Source of the DNA: Taxillus chinensis
Lineage: Eukaryota; Streptophyta; Magnoliopsida; Santalales; Loranthaceae
Assembly (NCBI GenBank): GCA_023512835.1
Contig: CM042092.1
Coordinates: forward strand, 44,100,258 to 44,164,257
Length of the DNA stretch: 64,000 bases
Direction: 5' to 3'
The notes below the pieces were generated by a model that had not been told where the DNA came from, made no database searches, and saw only the letters and a program-made list of their open reading frames with translations. The position numbers and the translations under genes are program-made. This document shows positions 28,201 to 34,200 of the stretch, piece after piece; position 1 is the first letter of the stretch; the number at the start of each line of letters is the position of its first letter.

Positions 28201-31200
28201 TCGTTAATTACGAAACCATTGACTATTTACACATAGTTGTCGTGGCGTGCATCACCATCTAATACTTCTTGACATCATCATCCACAACATTATGTTCACC
28301 ACTGCCTCCTTACATGTTAGATCAAACCCAAAATTTGAAAGATGCAGATGATACATATAGTTTGATTTGAGATCTTTACGTTTTCCATCTCTAACATGTT
28401 GTAGGAGATAAGCTTATGTCAAACTGAGATTCACTCTGGAGCGATATGTTAAAGAACAGGATATATAATCCCGGTCCTAATTATCGTGAGTGTTGACAAA
28501 TGACTCGGTAAATAACCAAGACATCAGTAGATATGAAGTAAGGAACGTTAATGCGGACTATGGGATCCTAGTCTTCCACTCGCGCGAATTAAGAACATAA
28601 AGACGCGGAATAATGATCTGAGTCTTTTACTTGTGTGGACTAAGGACATAAAAATGCGTGGTAAGGATCTAAGTCTTTTATTTGCGCGGACTAAAGACAT
28701 GAAGACAGAATAAGAATTCGGGTCTTCTACTCACATAGAGTAAAAAAGTGAAAACATATAATATAGATTTGAGTTTTCCACTTGCACAGAGTAAGGAAGT
28801 AAAAACACGGAATAAGGGATCCGATTGTTCAATTGACACGGAGTAAGAAATCCTAATACGAAATAAGGAATTCGAGTGTTCAATTGACACGGAGTAAGAA
28901 AAGATGATACGGAATAAGGGATCCAAGTGTTCAATTGACACAGAATAAGGAACGCTGGTACGGAATAAAGGATTGAGTACTTTATTGATACAGAGTAAGC
29001 AACTAAAGACGCGGAGTAAGGAACCTTGATGTGGAATAAACATTCGAGTCTTCAATTAGCTCAGAATAAGTTTTCATACTCCGGAATAAGAAAAAATAGC
29101 TCCAATTCTCACTAAGTCAGATCAGCACATTTAAACTCGAACAACTCACTGTGTCCCGATGTAAGATAAGATTCGTTGAAGATATTTATATCATCTTACA
29201 TGTGAATCACTCGAATGCGTGGACAAAACCTTTAATGAAATTGGGACTATGCAAAGCAAATTCAGTACGCTCATGCTTTCAATATCTTGAGCTCCACATC
29301 CACAGCATTTAAAGGAGAAATAATTTCAAGGAAAAGATTGTCAATGTAGCCCATCACCCGGAAAGCAAGTTTAAATTCCAAGAAGTCTATTCAAGGGATG
29401 TATATAAATATACAATAGCAAATACTTGTAAAAGAGTGTGCTTTGAATTTGAATTCTATACTAGTGTGCATAATAGAATAGTCTCAAAGTGCTACTGTAA
29501 ACAAAGAGAGATACTTCTTTAATAGATAAAAAGCTAGTGCAAGTAGCTTTATTTGCTTTTCATTTTATTTTAATTATTGTTTGATAATAAAACAAAATAC
29601 TTCAACTGTATCTGATTGTCTTCCACATCGATTCTATCTTTCAATCAGTATTAGTGTTGTGCCAAATAGAAAAGTAAGAATTTTTCATAGAGCCTATTTA
29701 CCCCCCTCTAGCTTCTCAAGAACCAACAAGTGGTATCAAAGCAAGTTCTACCTGCTTAAGTAAAGATTCCTCTCTCTCTCATATTTATCAATGGCCGAAG
29801 AAAGAAGCATGTTATACAACTCAGGTATGCCAGAGCCCATCACTGACCGTAGCAATAGTGAAATACTATTCCAAGCCCAATCATTCAAATCCCTGCTCTA
29901 CACCTCAGGAGTTCTACTTTCACTCTGAGCAAACCTCCCAAATTCACACCCGAACTCTTCTCTTAATGTAATGTTCGCATGCGCACATTCATAACGTGCC
30001 ATGATCACATGATGTGGCCTTGTCTTCATCAAGAAATTTTAACTTCGATGACAATTGGAGATAGCGGAGTAAGAAGGTCTAAGACGGACGTCGAACTTAC
30101 CAACAAAGAAAGAGCCTGGCAGTTCGCAAATGAAAAGGCATTGGTGTACATTACGTCTTCTTTGGACTCAGACTCATTCGTGGATGTCCAGGGCTGCACA
30201 ACGGCGAAAGTCGTCTGGGATAAACTGACAATCCTCTACGAGGGAAATTAGAGTCTCAGATGCAGAACATTATTTGTGCTCTCAGGCAGGAGTTGGAAAG
30301 CTTTATGCACAAATTTGCCGAATCCCTTGAGAGCATCTACAGGAGATTTGGCAAACTCATACTCGATCTGAAAATTGTCAATAAGCGTTATTTTGATTTT
30401 CAAATCAATGACAAGTGTTTTTGCTCATTGCCTAATCATTACTACTCAAACAACATCTGATTCAGGCCACACAGAATTAGATGTATGTTTCCCTAGAGGA
30501 AATCTACGGAGAGCTAAGGACTCACGAGGTCAGGTTCAAATACTCTGACCGGGATGAGAAGATAGCTCGAAAAGAGAAAGAGGTAGTTTTTAAAGCTACA
30601 AAAGAATGTCTGAACATACAACACAGGGATGATATTGAAGGGTCGGAAAGTTTTGACTCCGACTCAAAGGAGATTGCCCTTCTTCTCAAATCCTCTGAAA
30701 GGATTCTGATGAAGAAAAGGAAGGGATGTAAAGGAGGATCCTCTTCATTCAAATGTATCAAAACATGAGGGGACAGGATAAAAGACTTGAACTAAAGCAA
30801 AACAAGGTCGAAACCCAAAAGGAGTCCCTCACCCATGAAAACTCAAAACAGAGAAAGTAATGGAATCAAACAAAGTAAAAACATGGAAAGCGAAATTGCC
30901 TGAAAATGCTAAATCCGGAAATGTTGTCTCTGTTATTGCTTCTCCTAACTGGCCGAAATAAGTTTGGGCACCAAAAGCATAATCTGTTGTTGTGTAGGAG
31001 TATTTCTGGAATTCACTATCATTCCACTTGAAGACAAAGATAAATCAAAGCAAGTGGATACTTGATAGCGGATTCTCACGACACATGACGGGTGATAAAT
31101 CTCTACTTGTAAATGTTGCTGACAAACGATGACTATCCGTTACGTATGGTGAAAACAGTAAACATTGGGGTATGACACTTTAATCGACATCTGTGTATCA

Positions 31201-34200
31201 ATTAGAAATGTTGCATTAGTCAAAGGTCTGGAGCATAACTTAATAAGTGTCAGTAATTTATGTAACAAGGGATTCTCTGTTTCATTCTTGTCCAACACTT
31301 GCACAGTCACGGATCCTAAGAAATCATTCTTCTGGTCCTATATGTTTTCTCACTAAAGCATCTTAAGAAGAAAGTTGGTTATTGCATAAGCGTTATGAGC
31401 ATTTAAATTTTAAAATCTTGTCTAAATTAGCATCGCTTGATTTGGTTACTAAATTGCCTAACCTTCAGTACTCCAGAGAAATTCTCTGTCAAGAATGTTA
31501 ACTTGGCAAGCAAACTAAACATAGTTTTAAAAGCAAATCTGTTAGTTCTATTACTGCTCCTCTATAACTTCTTCACATGGATCTGTGTGGTTCCATTTCT
31601 ATTGTTTCTCTTGGTGGTGCAAGATATACCGTTGTGGTTATTGATGATAACACCAGATATACATGGGTTATATTTTTGAAATCAAAGGATCAAACCTTTA
31701 AACATTTGGTAGATTTTTCAATTGGATAAGCAACTCACAAGAATTGAGCATTAAGTGCATCATGGTACTGAATTCAATTTATCATATATGAGATTATACT
31801 GTTTTAAACAGGATATCCAGCACGACTTTTTCGTGCCCAGAACACCCTAACAGAATGGTGTTGCTGTTGTTCCCATGGTCCTTTGGTTGTAATTGTTGTC
31901 AACCATATGCAGTAGCAGGTAAACGCGGGGTCGAAGATCGGTACTGAGTTGGATAATTTCGTAGAGTGATCTCTTATAGTGAGCTCGTAAAGAGAGTCTA
32001 TCATGTACTGACAAAGTCAAAGATTTAGAGACTCGGAGACTCGTAGACCATAGGGTTGAAGATCTGCAGAGTCGAAGATCATCAAGCCATCAGACTCAGA
32101 GCACCAGTGAAGGAACAAAGGGTCGTAGACTCGTAGATTCATAGGGTCGAAGATTCGAAGACCCATAGTGCAAATAGGTATGGAGCAGTGTCTCAAAGAC
32201 TCAAAGACTTGCAGGCTCGAAGACCCGTCCAGTGCAGAGTGGCAGTGTCATAGGGTTGAAGCTCGTAGGGTTGAAGATTGGAAGACTCATTGCTGAGACC
32301 CGTTAATGTGAACAAATAATTAATCATGGTAGAATGTGGTTGTTGCTGGCTCGAAGAGTGAGACGTCAATTGAGCACTGGTTCTAACCTAGCTTAGAAGC
32401 CAGAGAGTAAAAGAATTGAAAGATCAATTCTCAAGGCTCGAAGACTCAGACTCAAAGATTCATAGATAAAGACTCGGAGGTAGCTTGTGAAGTAACAGTG
32501 AAGCTACGAGGCACATATATTTACGAGGCTGTGGCTAGTTGAAGGATCGAAATGCGCTGAAGGACGGCGTTTCAGTAAGTTACCGCTCGAACAAAGTCTT
32601 TGCGCACGCTAAGTACTGCAAAACACGTGAATGTCATCTGAGGTTGTCTTAATATGTTTCAACGATGAAGATCAAAAGGTGAAACATGTTTAACCCTAGT
32701 AGAAGGGTTTCTTACTGCGGCCGACCTATGAAAGCAAGGAATATACCTTACTTCAGGTGAGCGTCCGAATATTACAGAATACAAGCAACGTATCTAGAGC
32801 AACACAGAGTAGTTCGTACAACATACTTGGAGAGAGAGGAAGATTGGAAGCAAGATAACAGTGAGTTAATTTGTTCTTCTTCCTCATACATTCAACGAAC
32901 ATATTGTAAGTTTGTCAATGCAAATGGTTAGATACGCAGAAGCAGATTACACTAAACAGTTCTTCACAGTGAGTGAGTACTGGAGTAATACTGTTTTTGT
33001 ATTTGCATTTATAAGCAAAGAGAGTTGATCCTATTGTAATAAGGGCTAGACCCTATTGTGTTAAAAGCATATAGTGGATTGGACTCGGTATAGGTACACT
33101 CTTACCACCGTGGAGTAGATCACATTGATCAAACCACGTAAACCGTGTATCTTTGTCTTTTACTTCTCATACATAGCTGTTGTTAATTTGATATTGCATA
33201 AGATACTGATATACCATTCAAAACAAGAACTACATCTGTAAAATACCTCTGAGTATTATACTACTCTTAAAACTAAATGAAATAGTTTTAAGTATACAGA
33301 TTCATCCCTCTCTCTGTATACACACACACATACTCAGATGATCTTGCTTGGATCTTGGGAATATCAGTTGCTGAGTGTTAGAATCGTACTTTAGTCGAGG
33401 CTAGTAGGGCTCTATTAGCAGAATCAAAGCTTCCTCTCAGTCTATGGGCTGAAGCTGTGTCCACTGCTTGTTATGTTCAGAATCAAATTCTGATCAATAG
33501 GATAACCATGAAAACACCCTATGATATTTGAAAAGGTAGAAAGTCATCTATTACCCATCTGAAAACCTTTAGGTGTGCTTACTATGTGTTAAATAACGGT
33601 AAAGAGCCTTGAAATAAATTTGAGCCAAAATCCGATGATGAGATCTTTGTTGGATATTCGTTGAATAGCAAGGCTTATTGTATTTTTAATAGAAAACTAT
33701 TTAAGGTTAATGAATCTATACATGTTACGTTTGGTGAAAGTAATTTGAATTGGTCAATAAGAGAATCTTTGAACTCTAATGTGTAGGATCAAACAGACTC
33801 TATTGATTATTCTAATTTCATATACGTTCCTGTCACTACCACTGACCAACTTGCAAACACCAGTGAAACAAGAAATGATGCTACTAATGTTACAGATCTT
33901 GAAGCTCAACGTTCCTTCAGACCAACTAATACGAAAATCTACAGTACCAAAGAAGCTAATACAGAAATCTTTGGTGCCGGAGAAGCTCATCCTATGGATT
34001 CACTTGAATTATCCAATTTGAAAGAGTTGCGATTGTCGAGGATGCACCATCGCACGCACAAAACTTATGGTGGACTCGAAACCATTCATCTCATTAAGTA
34101 ATTGGTGATCCTACTACTGGTGTAAGGACTAGGGCGGCCACCTCTAACATGTGCCTGTATTTATGCTTTCTCTCTCAAATAGAACCAAAGTGATTGATGA

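Noticed and set aside
28530..29090. Regular repeats that could be taken for a CRISPR-like array
   Set aside because: Units are contiguous and diverged, with no unique spacers, and lie inside a plant Copia LTR.
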